64,000 nt of DNA, taken from positions 26,241,638 through 26,305,637 of the forward strand of contig OZ059900.1 in assembly GCA_964057225.1 (NCBI GenBank), given 5' to 3'. How positions within the stretch are numbered: position 1 is the stretch's first letter; each line of letters starts with the position of its first letter. This stretch comes from Auanema rhodensis. Lineage: Eukaryota > Nematoda > Chromadorea > Rhabditida > Rhabditidae. Of the stretch, positions 1 to 13,282 are shown in pieces. Under the pieces are notes generated by a model. It ran no database searches. It was not told the origin of the DNA and worked only from the letters and a program-made list of their open reading frames with translations. The position numbers and the translations under genes are program-made.

Positions 1-877
1 CTTGTTTACAGCGAAATTTCCAAAAACTGGTTTTCCAGCATAATAAAATATTTCTCATGGGAAATACTGTGTTTTTGTATTTTTCTAGTGTTCAGCATGT
101 AAAATGCTTCATTTTAGTATGTAACACGCTGAAATTCGTTGCATTTGACGACTCATATGAACAAAAATCGATTTAATCAATATTAGCCATAAGGGGCGTG
201 CCCTCAGAATATGCTAATTTCCTTAATTTTCTAACCCCTGTTTTTTTGTCGTGAAAGTGGAACTAGACGTTGTACGAACAATTTTGAGCTAGGTTTCATT
301 GACATTGCATGAGTTTGAACACATGAAATCGTAAGTCAAAACCTTGTTTACAGCGAAATTTCCAAAAACTGGTTTTCCAGCATAATAAAATATTTCTCAT
401 GGGAAATACTGTGTTTTTGTATTTTTCTAGTGTTCAGCATGTAAAATGCTTCATTTTAGTATGTAACACGCTGAAATTCGTTGCATTTGACGACTCATAT
501 GAACAAAAATCGATTTAATCAATATCAATATTAGCCATAAGGGGCGTGCCCTCAGAATATGCTAATTTCCTTAATTTTCTAACCCCTGTTTTTTTGTCGT
601 GAAAGTGGAACTAGACGTTTTACGAACAATTTTGAGCTAGGTTTCATTGACATTGCATGAGTTTGAACACATGAAATCGTAAGTCAAAACCTTGTTTACA
701 GCGAAATTTCCAAAAACTGGTTTTCCAGCATAATAAAATATTTCTCATGGGAAATACTGTGTTTTTGTATTTTTCTAGTGTTCAGCATGTAAAATGCTTC
801 ATTTTAGTATGTAACACGCTGAAATTCGTTGCATTTGACGACTCATATGAACAAAAATCGATTTAATCAATATTAGC

Positions 878-3800
878 CATGAGGGGCGTGCCCTCAGAAT
901 ATGCTAATTTCCTTAATTTTCTAACCCCTGCTTTTTTGTCGTGAAAGTGGAACTAGACGTTTTACGAACAATTTTGAGCTAGGTTTCATTGACATTGCAT
1001 GAGTTTGAACACATGAAATCGTAAGTCAAAACCTTGTTTACAGCGAAATTTCCAAAAACTGGTTTTCCAGCATAATAAAATATTTCTCATGGGAAATACT
1101 GTGTTTTTGTATTTTTCTAGTGTTCAGCATGTAAAATGCTTCATTTTAGTATGTAACACGCTGAAATTCGTTGCATTTGACGACTCATATGAACAAAAAT
1201 CGATTTAATCAATATTAGCCATAAGGGGCGTGCCCTCAGAATATGCTAATTTCCTTAATTTTCTAACCCCTGTTTTTTTGTCGTGAAAGTGGAACTAGAC
1301 GTTGTACGAACAATTTTGAGCTAGGTTTCATTGACATTGCATGAGTTTGAACACATGAAATCGTAAGTCAAAACCTTGTTTACAGCGAAATTTCCAAAAA
1401 CTGGTTTTCCAGCATAATAAAATATTTCTCATGGGAAATACTGTGTTTTTGTATTTTTCTAGTGTTCAGCATGTAAAATGCTTCATTTTAGTATGTAACA
1501 CGCTGAAATTCGTTGCATTTGACGACTCATATGAACAAAAATCGATTTAATCAATATTAGCCATAAGGGGCGTGCCCTCAGAATATGCTAATTTCCTTAA
1601 TTTTCTAACCCCTGTTTTTTTGTCGTGAAAGTGGAACTAGACGTTGTACGAACAATTTTGAGCTAGGTTTCATTGACATTGCATGAGTTTGAACACATGA
1701 AATCGTAAGTCAAAACCTTGTTTACAGCGAAATTTCCAAAAACTGGTTTTCCAGCATAATAAAATATTTCTCATGGGAAATACTGTGTTTTTGTATTTTT
1801 CTAGTGTTCAGCATGTAAAATGCTTCATTTTAGTATGTAACACGCTGAAATTCGTTGCATTTGACGACTCATATGAACAAAAATCGATTTAATCAATATT
1901 AGCCATGAGGGGCGTGCCCTCAGAATATGCTAATTTCCTTAATTTTCTAACCCCTGCTTTTTTGTCGTGAAAGTGGAACTAGACGTTTTACGAACAATTT
2001 TGAGCTAGGTTTCATTGACATTGCATGAGTTTGAACACATGAAATCGTAAGTCAAAACCTTGTTTACAGCGAAATTTCCAAAAACTGGTTTTCCAGCATA
2101 ATAAAATATTTCTCATGGGAAATACTGTGTTTTTGTATTTTTCTAGTGTTCAGCATGTAAAATGCTTCATTTTAGTATGTAACACGCTGAAATTCGTTGC
2201 ATTTGACGACTCATATGAACAAAAATCGATTTAATCAATATTAGCCATAAGGGGCGTGCCCTCAGAATATGCTAATTTCCTTAATTTTCTAACCCCTGTT
2301 TTTTTGTCGTGAAAGTGGAACTAGACGTTGTACGAACAATTTTGAGCTAGGTTTCATTGACATTGCATGAGTTTGAACACATGAAATCGTAAGTCAAAAC
2401 CTTGTTTACAGCGAAATTTCCAAAAACTGGTTTTCCAGCATAATAAAATATTTCTCATGGGAAATACTGTGTTTTTGTATTTTTCTAGTGTTCAGCACGT
2501 AAAATGCTTCATTTTAGTATGTAACACGCTGAAATTCGTTGCATTTGACGACTCATATGAACAAAAATCGATTTAATCAATATTAGCCATAAGGGGCGTG
2601 CCCTCAGAATATGCTAATTTCCTTAATTTTCTAACCCCTGTTTTTTTGTCGTGAAAGTGGAACTAGACGTTTTACGAACAATTTTGAGCTAGGTTTCATT
2701 GACATTGCATGAGTTTGAACACATGAAATCGTAAGTCAAAACCTTGTTTACAGCGAAATTTCCAAAAACTGGTTTTCCAGCATAATAAAATATTTCTCAT
2801 GGGAAATACTGTGTTTTTGTATTTTTCTAGTGTTCAGCATGTAAAATGCTTCATTTTAGTATGTAACACGCTGAAATTCGTTGCATTTGACGACTCATAT
2901 GAACAAAAATCGATTTAATCAATATTAGCCATGAGGGGCGTGCCCTCAGAATATGCTAATTTCCTTAATTTTCTAACCCCTGCTTTTTTGTCGTGAAAGT
3001 GGAACTAGACGTTTTACGAACAATTTTGAGCTAGGTTTCATTGACATTGCATGAGTTTGAACACATGAAATCGTAAGTCAAAACCTTGTTTACAGCGAAA
3101 TTTCCAAAAACTGGTTTTCCAGCATAATAAAATATTTCTCATGGGAAATACTGTGTTTTTGTATTTTTCTAGTGTTCAGCATGTAAAATGCTTCATTTTA
3201 GTTTGTAACACGCTGAAATTCGTTGCATTTGACGACTCATATGAACAAAAATCGATTTAATCAATATTAGCCATAAGGGGCGTGCCCTCAGAATATGCTA
3301 ATTTCCTTAATTTTCTAACCCCTGTTTTTTTGTCGTGAAAGTGGAACTAGACGTTGTACGAACAATTTTGAGCTAGGTTTCATTGACATTGCATGAGTTT
3401 GAACACATGAAATCGTAAGTCAAAACCTTGTTTACAGCGAAATTTCCAAAAACTGGTTTTCCAGCATAATAAAATATTTCTCATGGGAAATACTGTGTTT
3501 TTGTATTTTTCTAGTGTTCAGCATGTAAAATGCTTCATTTTAGTATGTAACACGCTGAAATTCGTTGCATTTGACGACTCATATGAACAAAAATCGATTT
3601 AATCAATATTAGCCATAAGGGGCGTGCCCTCAGAATATGCTAATTTCCTTAATTTTCTAACCCCTGTTTTTTTGTCGTGAAAGTGGAACTAGACGTTTTA
3701 CGAACAATTTTGAGCTAGGTTTCATTGACATTGCATGAGTTTGAACACATGAAATCGTAAGTCAAAACCTTGTTTACAGCGAAATTTCCAAAAACTGGTT

Positions 3801-3955
3801 TTCCAGCATAATAAAATATTTCTCATGGGAAATACTGTGTTTTTGTATTTTTCTAGTGTTCAGCATGTAAAATGCTTCATTTTAGTATGTAACACGCTGA
3901 AATTCGTTGCATTTGACGACTCATATGAACAAAAATCGATTTAATCAATATTAGC
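878..3955. repeat. Three-monomer higher-order repeat in satellite A
   Basis: The linked variant pair catgagggg plus cctgctttttt occurs at about 878, 1904 and 2930, exactly 1026 bp (three 342 bp units) apart. Monomers in between carry the normal ataagggg form. This shows amplification in blocks of three rather than single units. The same variant pair reappears once more at 8068. The end given is the third marker plus one period. Confidence 0.85.
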
Positions 3956-4966
3956 CATAAGGGGCGTGCCCTCAGAATATGCTAATTTCCTTAATTTTCT
4001 AACCCCTGTTTTTTTGTCGTGAAAGTGGAACTAGACGTTTTACGAACAATTTTGAGCTAGGTTTCATTGACATTGCATGAGTTTGAACACATGAAATCGT
4101 AAGTCAAAACCTTGTTTACAGCGAAATTTCCAAAAACTGGTTTTCCAGCATAATAAAATATTTCTCATGGGAAATACTGTGTTTTTGTATTTTTCTAGTG
4201 TTCAGCATGTAAAATGCTTCATTTTAGTATGTAACACGCTGAAATTCGTTGCATTTGACGACTCATATGAACAAAAATCGATTTAATCAATATTAGCCAT
4301 AAGGGGCGTGCCCTCAGAATATGCTAATTTCCTTAATTTTCTAACCCCTGTTTTTTTGTCGTGAAAGTGGAACTAGACGTTGTACGAACAATTTTGAGCT
4401 AGGTTTCATTGACATTGCATGAGTTTGAACACATGAAATCGTAAGTCAAAACCTTGTTTACAGCGAAATTTCCAAAAACTGGTTTTCCAGCATAATAAAA
4501 TATTTCTCATGGGAAATACTGTGTTTTTGTATTTTTCTAGTGTTCAGCATGTAAAATGCTTCATTTTAGTATGTAACACGCTGAAATTCGTTGCATTTGA
4601 CGACTCATATGAACAAAAATCGATTTAATCAATATTAGCCATAAGGGGCGTGCCCTCAGAATATGCTAATTTCCTTAATTTTCTAACCCCTGTTTTTTTG
4701 TCGTGAAAGTGGAACTAGACGTTGTACGAACAATTTTGAGCTAGGTTTCATTGACATTGCATGAGTTTGAACACATGAAATCGTAAGTCAAAACCTTGTT
4801 TACAGCGAAATTTCCAAAAACTGGTTTTCCAGCATAATAAAATATTTCTCATGGGAAATACTGTGTTTTTGTATTTTTCTAGTGTTCAGCATGTAAAATG
4901 CTTCATTTTAGTATGTAACACGCTGAAATTCGTTGCATTTGACGACTCATATGAACAAAAATCGAT

Positions 4967-7900
4967 TTAATATATTAGCCATAAGGGGCGTGCCCTCAGA
5001 ATATGCTAATTTCCTTAATTTTCTAACCCCTGTTTTTTTGTCGTGAAAGTGGAACTAGACGTTGTACGAACAATTTTGAGCTAGGTTTCATTGACATTGC
5101 ATGAGTTTGAACACATGAAATCGTAAGTCAAAACCTTGTTTACAGTGAAATTTCCAAAAACTGGTTTTCCAGCATAATAAAATATTTCTCATGGGAAATA
5201 CTGTGTTTTTGTATTTTTCTAGTGTTCAGCATGTAAAGTGCTTCATTTTAGTATGTAACACGCTGAAATTCGTTGCATTTGACGACTCATATGAACAAAA
5301 ATCGATTTAATCAATATTAGCCATAAGGGGCGTGCCCTCAGAATATGCTAATTTCCTTAATTTTCTAACCCCTGTTTTTTTGTCGTGAAAGTGGAACTAG
5401 ACGTTGTACGAACAATTTTGAGCTAGGTTTCATTGACATTGCATGAGTTTGAACACATGAAATCGTAAGTCAAAACCTTGTTTACAGCGAAATTTCCAAA
5501 AACTGGTTTTCCAGCATAATAAAATATTTCTCATGGGAAATACTGTGTTTTTGTATTTTTCTAGTGTTCAGCATGTAAAATGCTTCATTTTAGTATGTAA
5601 CACGCTGAAATTCGTTGCATTTGACGACTCATATGAACAAAAATCGATTTAATCAATATTAGCCATAAGGGGCGTGCCCTCAGAATATGCTAATTTCCTT
5701 AATTTTCTAACCCCTGTTTTTTTGTCGTGAAAGTGGAACTAGACGTTGTACGAACAATTTTGAGCTAGGTTTCATTGACATTGCATGAGTTTGAACACAT
5801 GAAATCGTAAGTCAAAACCTTGTTTACAGCGAAATTTCCAAAAACTGGTTTTCCAGCATAATAAAATATTTCTCATGGGAAATACTGTGTTTTTGTATTT
5901 TTCTAGTGTTCAGCATGTAAAATGCTTCATTTTAGTATGTAACACGCTGAAATTCGTTGCATTTGACGACTCATATGAACAAAAATCGATTTAATCAATA
6001 TCAATATTAGCCATAAGGGGCGTGCCCTCAGAATATGCTAATTTCCTTAATTTTCTAACCCCTGTTTTTTTGTCGTGAAAGTGGAACTAGACGTTTTACG
6101 AACAATTTTGAGCTAGGTTTCATTGACATTGCATGAGTTTGAACACATGAAATCGTAAGTCAAAACCTTGTTTACAGCGAAATTTCCAAAAACTGGTTTT
6201 CCAGCATAATAAAATATTTCTCATGGGAAATACTGTGTTTTTGTATTTTTCTAGTGTTCAGCATGTAAAATGCTTCATTTTAGTATGTAACACGCTGAAA
6301 TTCGTTGCATTTGACGACTCATATGAACAAAAATCGATTTAATCAATATTAGCCATAAGGGGCGTGCCCTCAGAATATGCTAATTTCCTTAATTTTCTAA
6401 CCCCTGTTTTTTTGTCGTGAAAGTGGAACTAGACGTTGTACGAACAATTTTGAGCTAGGTTTCATTGACATTGCATGAGTTTGAACACATGAAATCGTAA
6501 GTCAAAACCTTGTTTACAGCGAAATTTCCAAAAACTGGTTTTCCAGCATAATAAAATATTTCTCATGGGAAATACTGTGTTTTTGTATTTTTCTAGTGTT
6601 CAGCATGTAAAATGCTTCATTTTAGTATGTAACACGCTGAAATTCGTTGCATTTGACGACTCATATGAACAAAAATCGATTTAATATATTAGCCATAAGG
6701 GGCGTGCCCTCAGAATATGCTAATTTCCTTAATTTTCTAACCCCTGTTTTTTTGTCGTGAAAGTGGAACTAGACGTTGTACGAACAATTTTGAGCTAGGT
6801 TTCATTGACATTGCATGAGTTTGAACACATGAAATCGTAAGTCAAAACCTTGTTTACAGTGAAATTTCCAAAAACTGGTTTTCCAGCATAATAAAATATT
6901 TCTCATGGGAAATACTGTGTTTTTGTATTTTTCTAGTGTTCAGCATGTAAAGTGCTTCATTTTAGTATGTAACACGCTGAAATTCGTTGCATTTGACGAC
7001 TCATATGAACAAAAATCGATTTAATCAATATTAGCCATAAGGGGCGTGCCCTCAGAATATGCTAATTTCCTTAATTTTCTAACCCCTGTTTTTTTGTCGT
7101 GAAAGTGGAACTAGACGTTGTACGAACAATTTTGAGCTAGGTTTCATTGACATTGCATGAGTTTGAACACATGAAATCGTAAGTCAAAACCTTGTTTACA
7201 GCGAAATTTCCAAAAACTGGTTTTCCAGCATAATAAAATATTTCTCATGGGAAATACTGTGTTTTTGTATTTTTCTAGTGTTCAGCATGTAAAATGCTTC
7301 ATTTTAGTATGTAACACGCTGAAATTCGTTGCATTTGACGACTCATATGAACAAAAATCGATTTAATCAATATTAGCCATAAGGGGCGTGCCCTCAGAAT
7401 ATGCTAATTTCCTTAATTTTCTAACCCCTGTTTTTTTGTCGTGAAAGTGGAACTAGACGTTGTACGAACAATTTTGAGCTAGGTTTCATTGACATTGCAT
7501 GAGTTTGAACACATGAAATCGTAAGTCAAAACCTTGTTTACAGCGAAATTTCCAAAAACTGGTTTTCCAGCATAATAAAATATTTCTCATGGGAAATACT
7601 GTGTTTTTGTATTTTTCTAGTGTTCAGCATGTAAAATGCTTCATTTTAGTATGTAACACGCTGAAATTCGTTGCATTTGACGACTCATATGAACAAAAAT
7701 CGATTTAATCAATATCAATATTAGCCATAAGGGGCGTGCCCTCAGAATATGCTAATTTCCTTAATTTTCTAACCCCTGTTTTTTTGTCGTGAAAGTGGAA
7801 CTAGACGTTTTACGAACAATTTTGAGCTAGGTTTCATTGACATTGCATGAGTTTGAACACATGAAATCGTAAGTCAAAACCTTGTTTACAGCGAAATTTC

Positions 7901-8068
7901 CAAAAACTGGTTTTCCAGCATAATAAAATATTTCTCATGGGAAATACTGTGTTTTTGTATTTTTCTAGTGTTCAGCATGTAAAATGCTTCATTTTAGTAT
8001 GTAACACGCTGAAATTCGTTGCATTTGACGACTCATATGAACAAAAATCGATTTAATCAATATTAGCC
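4967..8068. repeat. Five-monomer duplication (1714 bp) in satellite A
   Basis: A linked set of rare variants (2 bp deletion giving ttaatatatt, tacagtgaaa, gtaaagtgc, and the 348 bp unit) appears in the same order starting at 4967 and again at 6681. The offset of 1714 bp equals five 342 bp units plus 6 bp minus 2 bp, which are exactly the two indels carried. This is a recent tandem duplication of a five-monomer block. Confidence 0.85.
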
Positions 8069-11000
8069 ATGAGGGGCGTGCCCTCAGAATATGCTAATTT
8101 CCTTAATTTTCTAACCCCTGCTTTTTTGTCGTGAAAGTGGAACTAGACGTTTTACGAACAATTTTGAGCTAGGTTTCATTGACATTGCATGAGTTTGAAC
8201 ACATGAAATCGTAAGTCAAAACCTTGTTTACAGCGAAATTTCCAAAAACTGGTTTTCCAGCATAATAAAATATTTCTCATGGGAAATACTGTGTTTTTGT
8301 ATTTTTCTAGTGTTCAGCATGTAAAATGCTTCATTTTAGTATGTAACACGCTGAAATTCGTTGCATTTGACGACTCATATGAACAAAAATCGATTTAATC
8401 AATATTAGCCATAAGGGGCGTGCCCTCAGAATATGCTAATTTCCTTAATTTTCTAACCCCTGTTTTTTTGTCGTGAAAGTGGAACTAGACGTTGTACGAA
8501 CAATTTTGAGCTAGGTTTCATTGACATTGCATGAGTTTGAACACATGAAATCGTAAGTCAAAACCTTGTTTACAGCGAAATTTCCAAAAACTGGTTTTCC
8601 AGCATAATAAAATATTTCTCATGGGAAATACTGTGTTTTTGTATTTTTCTAGTGTTCAGCATGTAAAATGCTTCATTTTAGTATGTAACACGCTGAAATT
8701 CGTTGCATTTGACGACTCATATGAACAAAAATCGATTTAATCAATATTAGCCATAAGGGGCGTGCCCTCAGAATATGCTAATTTCCTTAATTTTCTAACC
8801 CCTGTTTTTTTGTCGTGAAAGTGGAACTAGACGTTTTACGAACAATTTTGAGCTAGGTTTCATTGACATTGCATGAGTTTGAACACATGAAATCGTAAGT
8901 CAAAACCTTGTTTACAGCGAAATTTCCAAAAACTGGTTTTCCAGCATAATAAAATATTTCTCATGGGAAATACTGTGTTTTTGTATTTTTCTAGTGTTCA
9001 GCATGTAAAATGCTTCATTTTAGTATGTAACACGCTGAAATTCGTTGCATTTGACGACTCATATGAACAAAAATCGATTTAATCAATATTAGCCATAAGG
9101 GGCGTGCCCTCAGAATATGCTAATTTCCTTAATTTTCTAACCCCTGTTTTTTTGTCGTGAAAGTGGAACTAGACGTTTTACGAACAATTTTGAGCTAGGT
9201 TTCATTGACATTGCATGAGTTTGAACACATGAAATCGTAAGTCAAAACCTTGTTTACAGCGAAATTTCCAAAAACTGGTTTTCCAGCATAATAAAATATT
9301 TCTCATGGGAAATACTGTGTTTTTGTATTTTTCTAGTGTTCAGCATGTAAAATGCTTCATTTTAGTATGTAACACGCTGAAATTCGTTGCATTTGACGAC
9401 TCATATGAACAAAAATCGATTTAATCAATATTAGCCATAAGGGGCGTGCCCTCAGAATATGCTAATTTCCTTAATTTTCTAACCCCTGTTTTTTTGTCGT
9501 GAAAGTGGAACTAGACGTTGTACGAACAATTTTGAGCTAGGTTTCATTGACATTGCATGAGTTTGAACACATGAAATCGTAAGTCAAAACCTTGTTTACA
9601 GCGAAATTTCCAAAAACTGGTTTTCCAGCATAATAAAATATTTCTCATGGGAAATACTGTGTTTTTGTATTTTTCTAGTGTTCAGCATGTAAAATGCTTC
9701 ATTTTAGTATGTAACACGCTGAAATTCGTTGCATTTGACGACTCATATGAACAAAAATCGATTTAATCAATATTAGCCATAAGGGGCGTGCCCTCAGAAT
9801 ATGCTAATTTCCTTAATTTTCTAACCCCTGTTTTTTTGTCGTGAAAGTGGAACTAGACGTTGTACGAACAATTTTGAGCTAGGTTTCATTGACATTGCAT
9901 GAGTTTGAACACATGAAATCGTAAGTCAAAACCTTGTTTACAGCGAAATTTCCAAAAACTGGTTTTCCAGCATAATAAAATATTTCTCATGGGAAATACT
10001 GTGTTTTTGTATTTTTCTAGTGTTCAGCATGTAAAACGCTTCATTTTAGTATGTAACACGCTGAAATTCGTTGCATTTGACGACTCATATGAACAAAAAT
10101 CGATTTAATCAATATTAGCCATAAGGGGCGTGCCCTCAGAATATGCTAATTTCCTTAATTTTCTAACCCCTGTTTTTTTGTCGTGAAAGTGGAACTAGAC
10201 GTTGTACGAACAATTTTGAGCTAGGTTTCATTGACATTGCATGAGTTTGAACACATGAAATCGTAAGTCAAAACCTTGTTTACAGTGAAATTTCCAAAAA
10301 CTGGTTTTCCAGCATAATAAAATATTTCTCATGGGAAATACTGTGTTTTTGTATTTTTCTAGTGTTCAGCATGTAAAATGCTTCATTTTAGTATGTAACA
10401 CGCTGAAATTCGTTGCATTTGACGACTCATATGAACAAAAATCGATTTAATCAATATTAGCCATAAGGGGCGTGCCCTCAGAATATGCTAATTTCCTTAA
10501 TTTTCTAACCCCTGTTTTTTTGTCGTGAAAGTGGAACTAGACGTTGTACGAACAATTTTGAGCTAGGTTTCATTGACATTGCATGAGTTTGAACACATGA
10601 AATCGTAAGTCAAAACCTTGTTTACAGCGAAATTTCCAAAAACTGGTTTTCCAGCATAATAAAATATTTCTCATGGGAAATACTGTGTTTTTGTATTTTT
10701 CTAGTGTTCAGCATGTAAAATGCTTCATTTTAGTATGTAACACGCTGAAATTCGTTGCATTTGACGACTCATATGAACAAAAATCGATTTAATCAATATT
10801 AGCCATAAGGGGCGTGCCCTCAGAATATGCTAATTTCCTTAATTTTCTAACCCCTGTTTTTTTGTCGTGAAAGTGGAACTAGACGTTGTACGAACAATTT
10901 TGAGCTAGGTTTCATTGACATTGCATGAGTTTGAACACATGAAATCGTAAGTCAAAACCTTGTTTACAGCGAAATTTCCAAAAACTGGTTTTCCAGCATA

Positions 11001-13282
11001 ATAAAATATTTCTCATGGGAAATACTGTGTTTTTGTATTTTTCTAGTGTTCAGCATGTAAAATGCTTCATTTTAGTATGTAACACGCTGAAATTCGTTGC
11101 ATTTGACGACTCATATGAACAAAAATCGATTTAATCAATATCAATATTAGCCATAAGGGGCGTGCCCTCAGAATATGCTAATTTCCTTAATTTTCTAACC
11201 CCTGTTTTTTTGTCGTGAAAGTGGAACTAGACGTTGTACGAACAATTTTGAGCTAGGTTTCATTGACATTGCATGAGTTTGAACACATGAAATCGTAAGT
11301 CAAAACCTTGTTTACAGCGAAATTTCCAAAAACTGGTTTTCCAGCATAATAAAATATTTCTCATGGGAAATACTGTGTTTTTGTATTTTTCTAGTGTTCA
11401 GCATGTAAAATGCTTCATTTTAGTATGTAACACGCTGAAATTCGTTTCATTTGACGACTCATATGAACAAAAATCGATTTAATCAATATTAGCCATAAGG
11501 GGCGTGCCCTCAGAATATGCTAATTTCCTTAATTTTCTAACCCCTGTTTTTTTGTCGTGAAAGTGGAACTAGACGTTGTACGAACAATTTTGAGCTAGGT
11601 TTCATTGACATTGCATGAGTTTGAACACATGAAATCGTAAGTCAAAACCTTGTTTACAGCGAAATTTCCAAAAACTGGTTTTCCAGCATAATAAAATATT
11701 TCTCATGGGAAATACTGTGTTTTTGTATTTTTCTAGTGTTCAGCATGTAAAATGGTTCATTTTAGTATGTAACACGCTGAAATTCGTTGCATTTGACGAC
11801 TCATATGAACAAAAATCGATTTAATCAATACTAGCCATAAGGGGCGTGCCCTCAGAATATGCTAATTTCCTTAATTTTCTAACCCCTGTTTTTTTGTCGT
11901 GAAAGTGGAACTAGACGTTTTACGAACAATTTTGAGCTAGGTTTCATTGACATTGCATGAGTTTGAACACATGAAATCGTAAGTCAAAACCTTGTTTACA
12001 GCGAAATTTCCAAAAACTGGTTTTCCAGCATAATAAAATATTTCTCATGGGAAATACTGTGTTTTTGTATTTTTCTAGTGTTCAGCATGTAAAATGCTTC
12101 ATTTTAGTATGTAACACGCTGAAATTCGTTGCATTTGACGACTCATATGAACAAAAATCGATTTAATCAATATTAGCCATAAGGGGCGTGCCCTCAGAAT
12201 ATGCTAATTTCCTTAATTTTCTAACCCCTGTTTTTTTGTCGTGAAAGTGGAACTAGACGTTGTACGAACAATTTTGAGCTAGGTTTCATTGACATTGCAT
12301 GAGTTTGAACACATGAAATCGTAAGTCAAAACCTTGTTTACAGCGAAATTTCCAAAAACTGGTTTTCAAGCATAATAAAATATTTCTCATGGGAAATACT
12401 GTGTTTTTGTATTTTTCTAGTGTTCAGCATGTAAAATGCTTCATTTTAGTATGTAACACGCTGAAATTCGTTGCATTTGACGACTCATATGAACAAAAAT
12501 CGATTTAATCAATATTAGCCATAAGGGGCGTGCCCTCAGAATATGATAATTTCCTTAATTTTCTAACCCCTGTTTTTTTGTCGTGAAAGTGGAACTAGAC
12601 GTTGTACGAACAATTTTGAGCTAGGTTTCATTGACATTGCATGAGTTTGAACACATGAAATCGTAAGTCAAAACCTTGTTTACAGCGAAATTTCCAAAAA
12701 CTGGTTTTCCAGCATAATAAAATATTTCTCATGGGAAATACTGTGTTTTTGTATTTTTCTAGTGTTCAGCATGTAAAATGCTTCATTTTAGTATGTAACA
12801 CGCTGAAATTCGTTGCATTTGACGACTCATATGAACAAAAATCGATTTAATCAATATTAGCCATAAGGGGCGTGCCCTCAGAATATGCTAATTTCCTTAA
12901 TTTTCTAACCCCTGTTTTTTTGTCGTGAAAGTGGAACTAGACGTTGTACGAACAATTTTGAGCTAGGTTTCATTGACATTGCATGAGTTTGAACACATGA
13001 AATCGTAAGTCAAAACCTTGTTTACAGCGAAATTTCCAAAAACTGGTTTTCCAGCATAATAAAATATTTCTCATGGGAAATACTGTGTTTTTGTATTTTT
13101 CTAGTGTTCAGCATGTAAAATGCTTCATTTTAGTATGTAACACGCTGAAATTCGTTGCATTTGACGACTCATATGAACAAAAATCGATTTAATCAATATT
13201 AGCCATAAGGGGCGTGCCCTCAGAATATGCTAATTTCCTTAATTTTCTAACCCCTGTTTTTTTGTCGTGAAAGTGGAACTAG